Source of the DNA: Chara braunii
Lineage: Eukaryota > Streptophyta > Charophyceae > Charales > Characeae
NCBI GenBank assembly: GCA_003427395.1
Contig: BFEA01000037.1
Location: forward strand, 3,309,877-3,343,370
Direction: 5' to 3'
DNA length: 33,494 nucleotides
The stretch's first letter is position 1; each line of letters begins with the position of its first letter. Positions 9,829-18,720 of this stretch are shown here, piece by piece. The notes under the pieces are model-generated. The model saw nothing but the letters and a program-made list of their open reading frames with translations, made no database searches and had not been told where the DNA came from. Position numbers and translations under genes: made by a program.

Positions 9829-11235
9829 TCAGGCCCGATTTCGTTTGAGCTGTTTGCTCGATGATGGGGGGTTGCTGTTCTCTGTGCTTGTCTGTGATTT
9901 GGCCTTCTGAGAGTTATCTGCAGACAACACTTTTTCTCTTGCGCGCAGATTCTCGAGAAATGCTTTTTCAGCAGACTCACCTGTTTTCATGAGCTCCTGC
10001 CAAGTTTCCCTTCTTTGCTTGTCTTCTGTTACCACCTGAGGATCGAGGAAGTTCCTTTTCAGGAACCCTCCATCCTTGTCCTCGATTCTTTTAGCACCCT
10101 TCATTTGCCATTGACTTCCATGTGGAGGATAGATGTCTGGCTGAGTGGCTGGCTCTCCCTCCAATGTCCATACCCATTGCGGGTTGTCCAATATGTCATC
10201 AAAAACCCAACCTCTGTAGGCTGGGTCGTTGACGTACCACAATCCAATCTTTGCTTCACACTCTATCAGATTGGAGTGAATTTGACCCGGTTTGGCCCCT
10301 CGGTCCCTGTTGAGGGGGCAGTTCCTGTCTGTTCCCAAATGCCCTTTCCCCCTACATTTGAAACAATGAGGGTTTGTTTTCGTGGAAAGGAAAGTGGTCA
10401 TTTTCTGACCATTTTTCTTTACGAAGACCCACGTGTCCGGGAATTGAGGGGGGACTCCTGAGGTGACCTGTAGGCATGCGATTTTGGAATCGTTATTTGG
10501 GGCCAGGAATTCTGGACCTGTCTCAAACCATTCCAGGACAGGGTTGTTTGGGTAGGATTCTGCTAGTCTTCTTTCAAGGAAGCTATGCAGTTCCTCTGCG
10601 ATGTTGTCGAACTGTACCCAGAAGTGTTCTCTCAACATGGTTTGCTTGTGTCGTGATGTTTCAGGCTGGGGGGCTCTTCTGGGCTTCCATTTTGTGACTG
10701 TCACCACCCCTTTTCTGCATTTTAGCGTGTTGAGAGAAATGAGGTAACTTGCATAGGCTCTGTCCGGAGTAACAATCATGACTGTGTTCCTTGCTCTCTT
10801 GTGGTAGGTGACTACCGGCTCTGTCCCCGGGATTTCTTCNAGGGCACGGANTGTGTCTCTNACCCAGGTTCTTTTGTCATTTGGTGACATGTCTGAGCAC
10901 TTGTGTGGGAAGTTGAAAAGGACTGCNTGATTTTNAAAAANTTTCTTACANCTCTCNTCGTCTTCTTCTNGGTATTCCCACATTTCCACAGTCTGCGTCG
11001 AGTCGTTTTCACCCTTAATTGTTTCCTTGATGATATTTACTTTGGCTTTGACTTGGGTGCTTGAAATCAGGAAGTTCTGTGTGTTGCGTTGGTTGCGTGT
11101 TGCGACTGACCTGGTGAAGAAGACGGCCCCTGGCTTTGGTTGTGTCCCGTTGTGTCTGCAGTATCTGTGAGTGGTGTTTTGTGCCCTGTTACAGGTCCGG
11201 TTGGTACAGGGGCGGGTACCCGTTGCAGTTTCGTT
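9829..11235 (-). pseudogene. LINE-A ORF1 N-terminal part with zinc knuckle
   Basis: The frame is open from just after a TAG near 11236 down to TGA at 9829. The first ATG is at 10985, but the codons before it look coding and include a Cys/His cluster, CX4CX7HX2C at 11158-11208. The body has an RRM-like region (FWVQFDNIAEELHSFLERRL) followed by a knuckle, CX2CX4HX6C (CFKCRGKGH...NC), with a longer last spacing than the usual CX2CX4HX4C. The C-terminus is Lys/Ser/Gln-rich. This is the gag-like RNA-binding protein of the LINE. The true start is unclear and may lie upstream of the stop. Confidence 0.65.
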
Positions 11236-11289
11236 CTAGGAGGTAAAGGACTCTGATATGGCTGCGTTCCGCTTCTCTGCTTGGTAGCT

Positions 11290-11930
11290 ATAGATTTGGC
11301 AGAGCTGCGCCTCCCCCCTTGGGGAGCTTGGGGTTAGAAATTAAACGGTAGAAAAAGAGTATAGCTTCGCCTCCCCACTTGGAGAGCGAGGGATCAGCAA
11401 TTTGAGCGTTTGAAAAGTGAGTAGAGCTTCGCATCCCCACCTGGGGATCGTGGGATCAAAAGCTAAGGTTATGAAAAAATGTGTAGAGCTTCGCCTCCCC
11501 ACCTGGGGAGCGTAGGTTCAAAGACTGAGCTATGAAAAAAGGAGTAGCAATAATTGTGCAGTGGAAAAAGAGTAGAGCTTCGCCTCCCCACCTGGGGAGC
11601 GTGGGATCAACAGTTGAGCTTATGGAAAAAAGAGTAGAGCTTCGCCTCCCCGCCTGGGGAGCGCGGGATCGGAAACTGAGCTATGTAACCAGGAGCAGTG
11701 CTTGGTCTTCCCACCTGGGGAACGGGACCGAAACTAAGCGAAAAAAGGAGTAGAGTTTCGCCTCCCCACTTGGGGTGCGTGCGATGAAAGACAGCGTAGT
11801 AAGCAAAGCACAGAGCTATGCCCCCCCACTTGGGGAGCGTGAGGCTTTTAATAGGAGGGCTGAAAAAAGGATAGAACTTGGAAAAGACGCCGAACTTCGC
11901 TTTCCCACCTGGGGCGCGTGGTCAACCAAT
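11290..11930 (-). repeat. Ten-copy repeat with CCCCACCTGGGG palindrome in the LINE-A leader
   Basis: About ten diverged units of ~55-90 bp each carry AGAGCTTCGCCTCCCC followed by ACCTGGGGAGCG, so every unit contains a CCCC-ACCT-GGGG inverted repeat. They lie near 11303, 11362, 11424, 11483, 11573, 11635, 11698, 11754, 11815 and 11890. A run of A and an AGCTATG-like piece link the units. They sit just upstream of ORF1 of LINE-A and so resemble promoter monomers in the leader of some L1 elements. The promoter role is inference. Confidence 0.75.
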
Positions 11931-12059
11931 CTACGTTTTGATTGCAGCAGAGCGGATCGAAGATCAACAATAATGGCGACACGATTTGATATAAGTAAAT
12001 TATAGGTAAATTAATTAAGTGGGTATAGCTATGGTGGTATTGTTAAGTGGGATCTGGTT

Positions 12060-12835
12060 GAATCGTGGGTGGGGCCGATAGTCGGGGATGGGGATGAGAG
12101 TCAGGGACAGGGATGAGAAACGGGGGTGGGGACGAGAGTCGGATGGAGGGATTGGATGGGATCGGTATGAGTCGGGGATGGGATCGGGTCAAATCGGGGA
12201 TGAGGACGAAAGACAGTGTCGGGGAGGGGGAGGGAGTGAAGGTGGGGGTGGAATGTTGGTATTCAGAGTGTGACTGGGTGGGATCGGGACGAGACGGGGT
12301 TGGGGACGAGAGTTGGGGATGGGGACGACTGTCGGGGACGGGGATGAGAGTCGGGGGTGGGGACGAGAGAGGGGGAGTGGGAGAGTGGGACTGGATCGGA
12401 ACGGGACGAGTTGGGGATGGGATCGGGGTGTATCGGGGGTGGGGACATAAGTCGAAGACAGGGAAGGGGGGGAGGTGGAGGTGGGGCGGTTATCTTGGTA
12501 TTCGGTGTGGGGCTGGGTTGGATTGGGACGAGTCAGGGTCGGGGACGAGCGTCCGGGATGGGGCTGAGAGTCAGGGCTGGGGACGAGAGTCTGGCAGTGG
12601 ACCTGGGTGGAGTTGGGATTAGTCGGAGCTGGGATCGGGGCGAAAAGGGGCAGGGGACTAAAGATGGAGACGGGGAGGGGGGGGTATGGGGGGAGGAGAG
12701 GTCGGGGTAGGTATGGAGGTGGGTGATGTGGGTGATGGGTATATGGGGTGGGGTGGGGTGCTATGGGGGAGGAAGAAGGGGGAGGAAGAAGGGGCGGGAA
12801 ACGGGGATGGGGGTCTGGAGTCTGGGACTCTCTTC
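12060..12835. repeat. G-rich minisatellite (GGGGATGGGGACGAGAGTC-like)
   Basis: Close to 780 bases of degenerate units around TCGGGGATGGGGACGAGAG. They are strongly G-rich on the plus strand and C-rich on the sense strand of LINE-A. Runs of three or four G at short spacing could form G-quadruplexes. Open frames here on both strands are artefacts of the repeat. Confidence 0.85.
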
Positions 12836-13189
12836 TCTTGAACACTTATTAGTAATAATAGATAATAGGTTAAGCGTTCAGCCGATAAAAAATAGGCTGA
12901 TGGTGACCTGTAAGTCCTATTTGTTTGGAAATTGATCTCCTTTCAAATCCGATGTCGAGTTTGATGGTGTGCCGCTCCCTTAAGCAGTCTTCAGCCCTTC
13001 TCTCATCTCGCCGCGTGCGCGTTTGTCGTTGTTTCGAGCTTGTCGCTTGTGATTTGGGTTTTCGAAAGTTGAATGGCTGGCGAGAACTTACCCGTGTCTC
13101 CGTGTGTGCTCCAGTGCGCTCTGTTCTGACCTTGTGAGGCGAACGCTTGTAGGTGTGGTTGTCGTGCTCCCCGCTCCTCTGAGGACGAA

Positions 13190-13690
13190 GGACCTCTTAC
13201 TTGTCGCATTCTTCAGTGATCCTTGGTCATCATCATGCCGTGTCTTTCTTCCTTCCCTATCTCTCCTCACCTTTACTCCCTCGTACCTTTCCTGTCGTTA
13301 TCTCTCCTTTTCTCTTTCACCTCCTCTTGTCTCTTTCTTGAATTTGAGCCCGGCCTCGTCCGTGAGTGTGGCCCGATTTGTCCTTCTTCCTCCTTGTCTT
13401 TTACCTTTTCCCACTATCTTCCCGTACGGACTTGATCCCCAAGGGTGGGAGTCTCCTCTTTTGTCTTTACTCAAAATTAGATGCGACTCCCCGTCTCCTC
13501 CCTTTTTTACACTGTACTCTGGGAAAATTGAGTGCTCCTCTTCTCTTCGCCTTCCGTCGCTGTTGTCCTTTCTTGTTCTTAGTAGTATCCCCTATCTCTT
13601 GTTGATCACGTAGACATCGTTGGTCTTCCCTTCCTTCCCTCTCCTTCTCCCTCTCTCCCCGACACTTTTTGTCGTTTCCTTGATTGCGAG
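13190..13690. other. Pyrimidine-rich leader segment of LINE-A
   Basis: A 500-base segment rich in C and T on the plus strand (TCTCCTCACC, CTTCCCTCTCC and similar), so purine-rich in the sense of LINE-A. No repeat unit or coding signal is recognised. The stretch 12840-13190 before it also holds nothing I can name. Confidence 0.5.
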
Positions 13691-13848
13691 TAGCCACGCC
13701 CGAGGGCGTGGCGAGGTGTGGAACGAAAACGCCCCCCCTGTTTCCCGCCTTCAAGGTGCTACTTTCGAATTCGAAGTGTGGCGATGTTTGCGCGCGGCTC
13801 GTGTTTCCGCGTGGAGGAAAAAATTTCCCTTGGCGCGGTGGCGAGATT

Positions 13849-13903
13849 TAGCGCTCGGTGTTTGCGCTAACCGGACCGGCGCTAGCGCTCAGTGTTTGCG
13901 CTT
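13849..13903. repeat. 34-bp doublet near the 5' end of LINE-A
   Basis: TAGCGCTCGGTGTTTGCGCT at 13849 recurs at 13883 with one change (period 34). It lies about 40-90 bases inside the 5' terminus of LINE-A in a CpG-rich segment, a position where internal promoters of LINEs lie. Confidence 0.6.
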
Positions 13904-13937
13904 TCGCAAGAATTCAGACCTGGTGCAATGACCTGGT

Positions 13938-13950
13938 CATGTATGTACAC
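13938..13950. repeat. LINE-A target-site duplication, right copy
   Basis: CATGTATGTACAC matches 2868-2880 exactly and is followed by TT, which also fits. It marks the 5' boundary of LINE-A and the point where the PLE resumes. Confidence 0.85.
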
Positions 13951-14683
13951 TTATTGGGCTGATACCTGGGATTCCGAACATCTTGAGGAACTCCCGGAAT
14001 ATTCCTCGTATTTTGCCCAAGCATAGGTCTACGGATTTAGGTAAGCAACTGGTATCGGTCGCTAGCTATCTAAGGTCTGATTTAGTGGTTTCTAAATCTC
14101 CTTCTGTTGGACTTCCCTTGACTCTGAGGACATCCTTCACATCCAAGATCTTTCCTCTTGGTACGACAGATTGAAGATGTTTGTCTGTGTGCCAATAGAT
14201 CGAAATGTGGCTGATACCTTAATTGTTTGTCCGGTTATTTACCGCCATTACCTGTTCATGACTTTTAACTGGAGTTTATCCTTTCAGCCTATGAGGATTG
14301 ATGATGGTCTTCTGATGAAGGACATGAGAAATATCTTTGAGGAGAGGGGGCTTACTGCTTTGGGTAAGTGGGACCCAGCGGGTACGTTTGGGAATGCGTA
14401 CGTGCTCCCTAAACACAAAGATCTTACCAGATGGCGTCCCATTTGACCTACGTGTGCTGAACCCACCAGGGTAGCAAGCGCACATGTCGCTCGGGCTCTG
14501 GACGCTTTGCTTTTTGTGCTGCCTTACCGGACATCCTTCAATCTCAAGGCTGTTATGGACTTTGTACCGGGCATCCGAGATATGGATTGTCGGTTTCACA
14601 ACCTGCCTGACCTCTATGATATCCTCATTGCCTCGTTCGATATCAAAGATATGTTGTGTCATTACCGCATGAAGATATCATTG
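13951..14683 (+). pseudogene. PLE reverse transcriptase, fingers and motif A
   Basis: RT of the split Penelope-like element. In one frame, with a TGA at 14444-14446 read through, are AYVLPKHKDLTRWRPI (the PLE-like LPK...RPI motif), an Ala/Leu-rich helix, a FNLK block and motif A SFDIKDM, with the catalytic Asp codon at 14639-14641. The LPK...RPI and FDIKDM pair is closer to Penelope and telomerase-type RTs than to LINE RTs. A second stop lies at 14171. A frameshift near 14656-14680 moves the rest to another frame. The element is inactive, but the key residues in this part remain. Confidence 0.7.
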
Positions 14684-14976
14684 TGGCGTTCGACTGGTTC
14701 CTGGACTACTTTCGCAAACAAGGGTGTCGGGTGGTCAAGGTGGCAAAGAGAGGGCATAAGGCATGGCTGTCTTATGGTGGCTCATGTGATGAATGCATTA
14801 TGGTTACTCTTTCATCAATGCGTGATATGGTACGTGTCGACTTGGCTTTTGCCTTCATCTTTTCGGGAGGCCAGCTTCTCAGGCAGGTAATAGGGGTGCC
14901 AATGGGCAAATCTTCTAGCTGTCCCTTGTATGTATCTTACTCACTTTCTCTGAATGGAAATTTCTTTCCTCTCTAG
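14656..14976 (+). pseudogene. PLE reverse transcriptase, motif B region
   Basis: An open segment of 106 codons continuing after the frameshift. It begins SLPHEDII, which follows FDIKDM in this family, passes a Lys/Arg-rich loop (KVAKRGHKAW) and a hydrophobic block, and reaches GVPMGKSSSCPL at 14893-14928. This is the RT motif B equivalent (G-x-PMG-x-x-x-S-P). The segment then runs off at a stop. The Cys in place of a usual Pro in SSSCPL is a sign of decay. Confidence 0.65.
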
Positions 14977-15475
14977 GTCAAGATCGCTGTCTGATTGAAG
15001 GTTTTAGGATCATCGACGATGTTACCATATTCATTCCGGTAGCAGGGTGCAATGGTGTGGTATACGCTAAGCGTATTTTGGACGATTTTCAAAATTGCTA
15101 CGGTAAGGTACCCCGTCTTGTGAGGACAGATGATGGCTCGGAACACTGGACATTTGGTGGGATGGATGTTTACAGGCATGGCTTTACCCTTTGCACAGTT
15201 GCGATCGTCAAGAACACAGCCTGTATTCGGGATACTGGTAGCTTGGTTTTCGGTAGTTTCCAGGACTTCAATTCGTACTCATGCAAGAGAGCTACGGTAA
15301 GCGCTATCCTGAGTACTCACCAGGGATCACTGGGGACAGCGGGAGACAATCTTGGCAGTTAAGGGAATTGCTTCTCAGGGGTTACCCTTTGAGGCTGGTG
15401 CTCTCCACCTTCCGGCGATTCGGTGATAAGCTTGGACCGGAGGCGGCTGAGGTGCTATCTTTAATTGTACACTAA
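14977..15475 (+). pseudogene. PLE reverse transcriptase, motif C and thumb
   Basis: The frame is open from about 14978. FRIIDDVTIFI holds RT motif C with the two catalytic Asp codons at 15015-15020, where Tyr-x-Asp-Asp is usual and Ile-Asp-Asp is seen. It is followed by VVYAKRILDDFQNCYG and the thumb region up to about 15362. The last piece (15281-15475), in another frame, ends LLRGYPLRLVLSTFRRFGD and a TAA, which I take as the C-terminus. No second nuclease domain follows, in agreement with the N-terminal GIY-YIG order. Confidence 0.65.
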
Positions 15476-16830
15476 TTCTCGTGTTGATGGGGGATTTTTA
15501 TCCGATGAAGGTGCAAATGGGGCCTGGACATTTGGCAAGCAAGCCTTCCGTGCCTAGGCTCCCCTTTTTCTGTTTGTGGTTTTGGTATCCCCTGGGCCTG
15601 AGTACCATGCGGAACCACACTCCCTGAGCAGACCCTTTGGCGCTGGCTACCCGGGGACCTCCTCTGAGGGAGTTCGACCCCCGCTGGGGCATTCCTACCT
15701 TTGACATTTCTCCTAATGTATCTCACGACCTTTTTCACTCCTGAGCATCTGGACCTGTGTATCGGGTCGAGTTTCAGGGTTTGTTACGCCGTCTTTTCAA
15801 TGCAGGGTAGCCCGTTGGTTTTTTGGAGACAGTTTCAAGGGTACGCTCGCCTCCAAGGACTCTTCTGATGTGCGCCTAGGGTTCTGGTATATACTGGGCA
15901 CGCACGTCGGTCTGGTCCTATGCGAGGACCGTGTACGCCGGCAGGAGGCCGTAACGCTGCTACTCTTTTGTTTGTACTTTCGACGTGCACTTTCCGGAAT
16001 GGTTTCAGTTTCCATTGCCGACGCCGTGCTGCCAGCGCTGCCATCTCCAGTCCAGCTCGACTGATTGCTTCGTCTGGACAGAGCACCTTCATGCTGAGCT
16101 GATGCGATTGGGTGTGCGATTCCTGTCGGCTTTCTCGTGTGTGTTTGTCTGCTTTGTGTAATTGTCTTTGGTTGCAGGTGACCCAGATTGCCTCCTGATG
16201 GCGCTGCTGAGTACTCTCATGTTTCGGTTTCTTCGGATTCTCCTACCACGCGATTTGCACCGTTGTGATGCCTTCTTTTCGGATCGGGGCTTGGGTCGAC
16301 TTTGGGTAGCAGATTTACATACCAGGATGGGTGTAGGATAGCTATATAATGGGGCAAGGCACGAGGTATGGCCCCATGCTTAGTGTTGCGATCTTCCTCC
16401 TGAAGAGTCTGTGTCACGGCGCAGACGAAACGCGTCGAGGGTTTGCCGTATGCGCTGGTTATCTTGTAATTCTGAGAGGATTACTTGTTCCCAATACTCT
16501 TTGCGTGCGTGCCGAGACTTTGCAACTTGCGTGTATCTTTCTGTCTCCGTCCTCATGCTCACATTGTCTTTGCCGGACTCTATTCTTTATTCTTTACTGA
16601 TGTCGCCGGCGTACGCTGTGCTGCAGGTCGCTGGAGCCAAGTCCAGCTATGGCGCCCAGGTACGTACTCGAACGCTGCAGGTATGGCCTCCACCCTGTCT
16701 CCCTACCTACTCCTCTATCTCTAACTCCAACACAGCGCTGTGTCGCGCACTGCTCCAGCAGCGTGTCGCCCAAGAAGTGAGCTACTCGAACTGTGTGTGT
16801 GCCCAGCTGCTGCCCAGCTATAAGTAGCGC
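15476..16830. other. No recognisable gene
   Basis: About 1.35 kb after the PLE stop. Short open frames exist on both strands but none shows a motif I recognise. A GAGTTCGACCCCC piece near 15668 looks like a B box but has no matching A box. It could be PLE 3' sequence or host DNA. Confidence 0.4.
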
Positions 16831-17039
16831 TTAACCTGGCTGGGCGCGCCTCTGATGCTGGCCTCAAACGACCCACTCGGTCTGGGCCCCTACCGGTGTC
16901 CAGACCATGCTGCTGATGCAGCAAGGCGCAAAAATGCGCCTGGCCTAAAAACGACCTTGCTCCTGTGTACCCAGCCCAAGGCGTAGCCTTGGGCCCTGCA
17001 AGTCCGAAACGACGTCCGCACAGACAAAAATAGGACAGC

Positions 17040-17073
17040 AAATAAGTAAGTAAATAAATAAATAAATAAATAA
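17040..17073. repeat. (AAAT)n microsatellite
   Basis: A short AAGT/AAAT tetranucleotide run of about eight units. The flanks (16830-17400) are GC-rich and carry no recognised gene. Confidence 0.85.
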
Positions 17074-17302
17074 ATGCTGCCTGTAATCGAAACCTGCAGC
17101 CTCGGGGGCACCGTGGGCCTCCAGGGCGCGTGTCCGATGGGCACGCGGCCTGGGGGCACCTCAGCAACCATCGGGTCCCTGAAATGGGGCCCGTGTGCAG
17201 GCTCAGCATGTAACAGGCGGCCAGGACCCGGAAAACGGCCTGCGCCGCCCCTTTATTTTTTTCGATTTTTGCCCTGGGGGCCTCCATCCGGACATAAGGA
17301 CC

Positions 17303-17325
17303 GGACACCGGACACCGGACACCGA
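17303..17325. repeat. (ACCGGAC)n short tandem repeat
   Basis: Three adjacent ACCGGAC units followed by a diverged one, with further CCGGA pieces nearby to 17370. Confidence 0.75.
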
Positions 17326-17537
17326 ACATGTTTTTCTGGACTGTCTGGAACCCGGTCCGGACGTCCGGTCGGTTAGCCTGGTCTATCTACGGCGAATTCT
17401 TAGTTCTGGTTATCCAGCACACTCATAAAACCACATAAAAGTATGTAGGTCCAGACTTATCCTATCCTTCTCCCCACTGGTCCAGGCTTGAAAAGTCTCT
17501 CCTTCTCCCTATTCCCCTACTTAGAGACTGACCTCCC

Positions 17538-17645
17538 TTAGCTATTCCCCAATCCCTATCCCTCATTATCCCTTACTGGTCCGTATGACCCTTAGCCATT
17601 CCACAATCCCTATCCCTCATTATCGCTTTCCAGTCCATATCATAC
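17538..17645. repeat. 54-bp direct repeat pair
   Basis: TTAGCTATTCCCCAATCCCT at 17538 and TTAGCCATTCCACAATCCCT at 17592 start two diverged units that share CTATCCCTCATTATC. The surrounding 17400-17640 is rich in CCCTA-like pieces. I see no coding. Confidence 0.7.
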
Positions 17646-18127
17646 AGTCCCAGAATCATGGCACTGCCCATCATGTATAGTGCTACAATAGTAGGTTAGA
17701 GGGATCCACAACAAACCTGTCTTATAGACTATAATTAGTGGAACATGCGTCAAGTCACAAACTGTCCTACCCTTATCCAAACAGAATCGGCGAGCGACCA
17801 CTGCCCTGAGTACGTCCTCCCTTCCCACTGACTGTCCAGAAGTGCCTGGGCCATAGGAAGCAGTCACCTACATGCCTCTGAACGGGAGAAGAGTGTGAAC
17901 AGAAACCTCCGAGCACCAGTACACGGCCCCAGCCTTGCAGAAAAATGAACTCGTCGCCACAAGAAAATTCCCGGGCTCGGGGAAGGCCTGGAAGAGCGAC
18001 GGGGGTAGGAAGCCCATGGGCCCAACGGAAAAGAAAAACGGGCTGTAAGATGTCCTTCTGGTTCAGGCCGTGCATGCGGAAACACACTGTGACACACGTA
18101 CGAGAGGCCAAAGGCAACAAACAACCC

Positions 18128-18150
18128 AAAAAAAAAAAAAAAAAAAAAAA
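18128..18150 (+). repeat. A23 tract, likely 3' tail of an unidentified retroelement
   Basis: Twenty-three A follow CAACAAACAACCC. The run marks the 3' end of some plus-strand retrotransposed sequence, but I could not find its body or a target duplication with confidence. Confidence 0.5.
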
Positions 18151-18180
18151 GCAAGCACCTGTTGAAACAGGTACCTTGCT
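18150..18180. repeat. Imperfect hairpin
   Basis: AGCAAG-C-ACCTGTT-GA-AACAGGT-AC-CTTGCT folds back on itself with 6 and 7 paired bases. It lies right after the A23 tract and close to the LINE-B insertion site, and is followed across LINE-B by a second hairpin with a similar loop. Confidence 0.6.
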
Positions 18181-18205
18181 CGTTTTTGGACACAGGTGGT
18201 CTCCA

Positions 18206-18220
18206 GAAACGAGGCAGGCG
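18206..18220. repeat. LINE-B target-site duplication, left copy
   Basis: GAAACGAGGCAGGCG is repeated exactly at 25239-25253 after the poly(A). The preceding A could extend it to 16 bp. Confidence 0.93.
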
Positions 18221-18720
18221 ACATCCGAAAACTGGCGGCCGGGGGGGACCGGGGCGCCGCCGTGGTTAGCGCTAACGCGCAACTCGCTGCGGCTGACACG
18301 ACGCTATGTTTCTTCGGCATTTTCTATGATTATGTCGTGCCGCTTGACCGCCATGGTTATGCTATGGCGGTAAGGCACGAAGGCTACCTTTCACCTAGAA
18401 AGGACACGGCGCCTTATGGTGTCGAGCCTATCACCTGCTAGTGGCCCGGCCCCCTGCCCAACCTTCCATATGCTACGAGCTACCAGGAACGTCCCAATGA
18501 AGAGCAGTTGACCAGTTGGACTCCCGTATCGGGAGACAAGGTATCGAAGACGAGGATCAACAACAATGGTATTCTCTGCCTTCCGCCAAAGCGCCTTTAT
18601 GCTTGATTCTCAGGGAGAAAAACTGTTATTCTAAGTTATTAAGAAGCCTCAATACTAACAGTAAGAATAATTAGAGTAATTTTTCCCTTGCGCTGAAATA
18701 TTTATCAACAGCTGACGACC
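18221..18720 (+). other. 5' UTR of LINE-B
   Basis: Five hundred bases from the TSD to the ORF1 ATG. The first 60 are very GC-rich and contain the 12-bp palindrome GTTAGCGCTAAC near 18263. The last part is AT-rich. An internal promoter would be expected here, by analogy with other LINEs; no motif proves it. Confidence 0.6.

Larger units (their letters stand above)
2881..13937 (-). mobile_element. LINE-A, ~11-kb non-LTR retrotransposon
   Basis: A minus-strand LINE bounded by a 13-bp TSD. In element orientation it runs from 13937: a ~2.7-kb leader filled with tandem repeats, ORF1 with a zinc knuckle (about 11235-8457), ORF2 with AP endonuclease, RT and C-terminal zinc finger (8412-3933), a ~1-kb 3' UTR, a short hairpin and an A18 tail (T18 at 2881-2898). 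No RNase H domain is visible. ORF1 and ORF2 both carry stops or shifts, and the RT lacks two catalytic Asp residues, so this copy is dead. Because target-primed reverse transcription copies from the 3' end, the TSD position implies the whole 11 kb entered as one insertion, unless later insertions lengthened the leader. Confidence 0.85.

Noticed and set aside
12113-12845. Open frames of 117-218 codons in the G-rich minisatellite
   Set aside because: Low-complexity repeats read open on both strands; there is no sign of a protein.
14318-14350. CTGATGA followed by GAAAT as a hammerhead
   Set aside because: No stem II or other stems form; it lies in RT coding sequence.
15650-15690. Possible tRNA gene (TTCGACCCCC)
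   Set aside because: No convincing A box or cloverleaf around the B-box-like piece.
17080-17190. SINE-like B box next to the AAAT repeat
   Set aside because: GGTTTCGATTAC has an extra T and misses consensus positions; the A box is doubtful.
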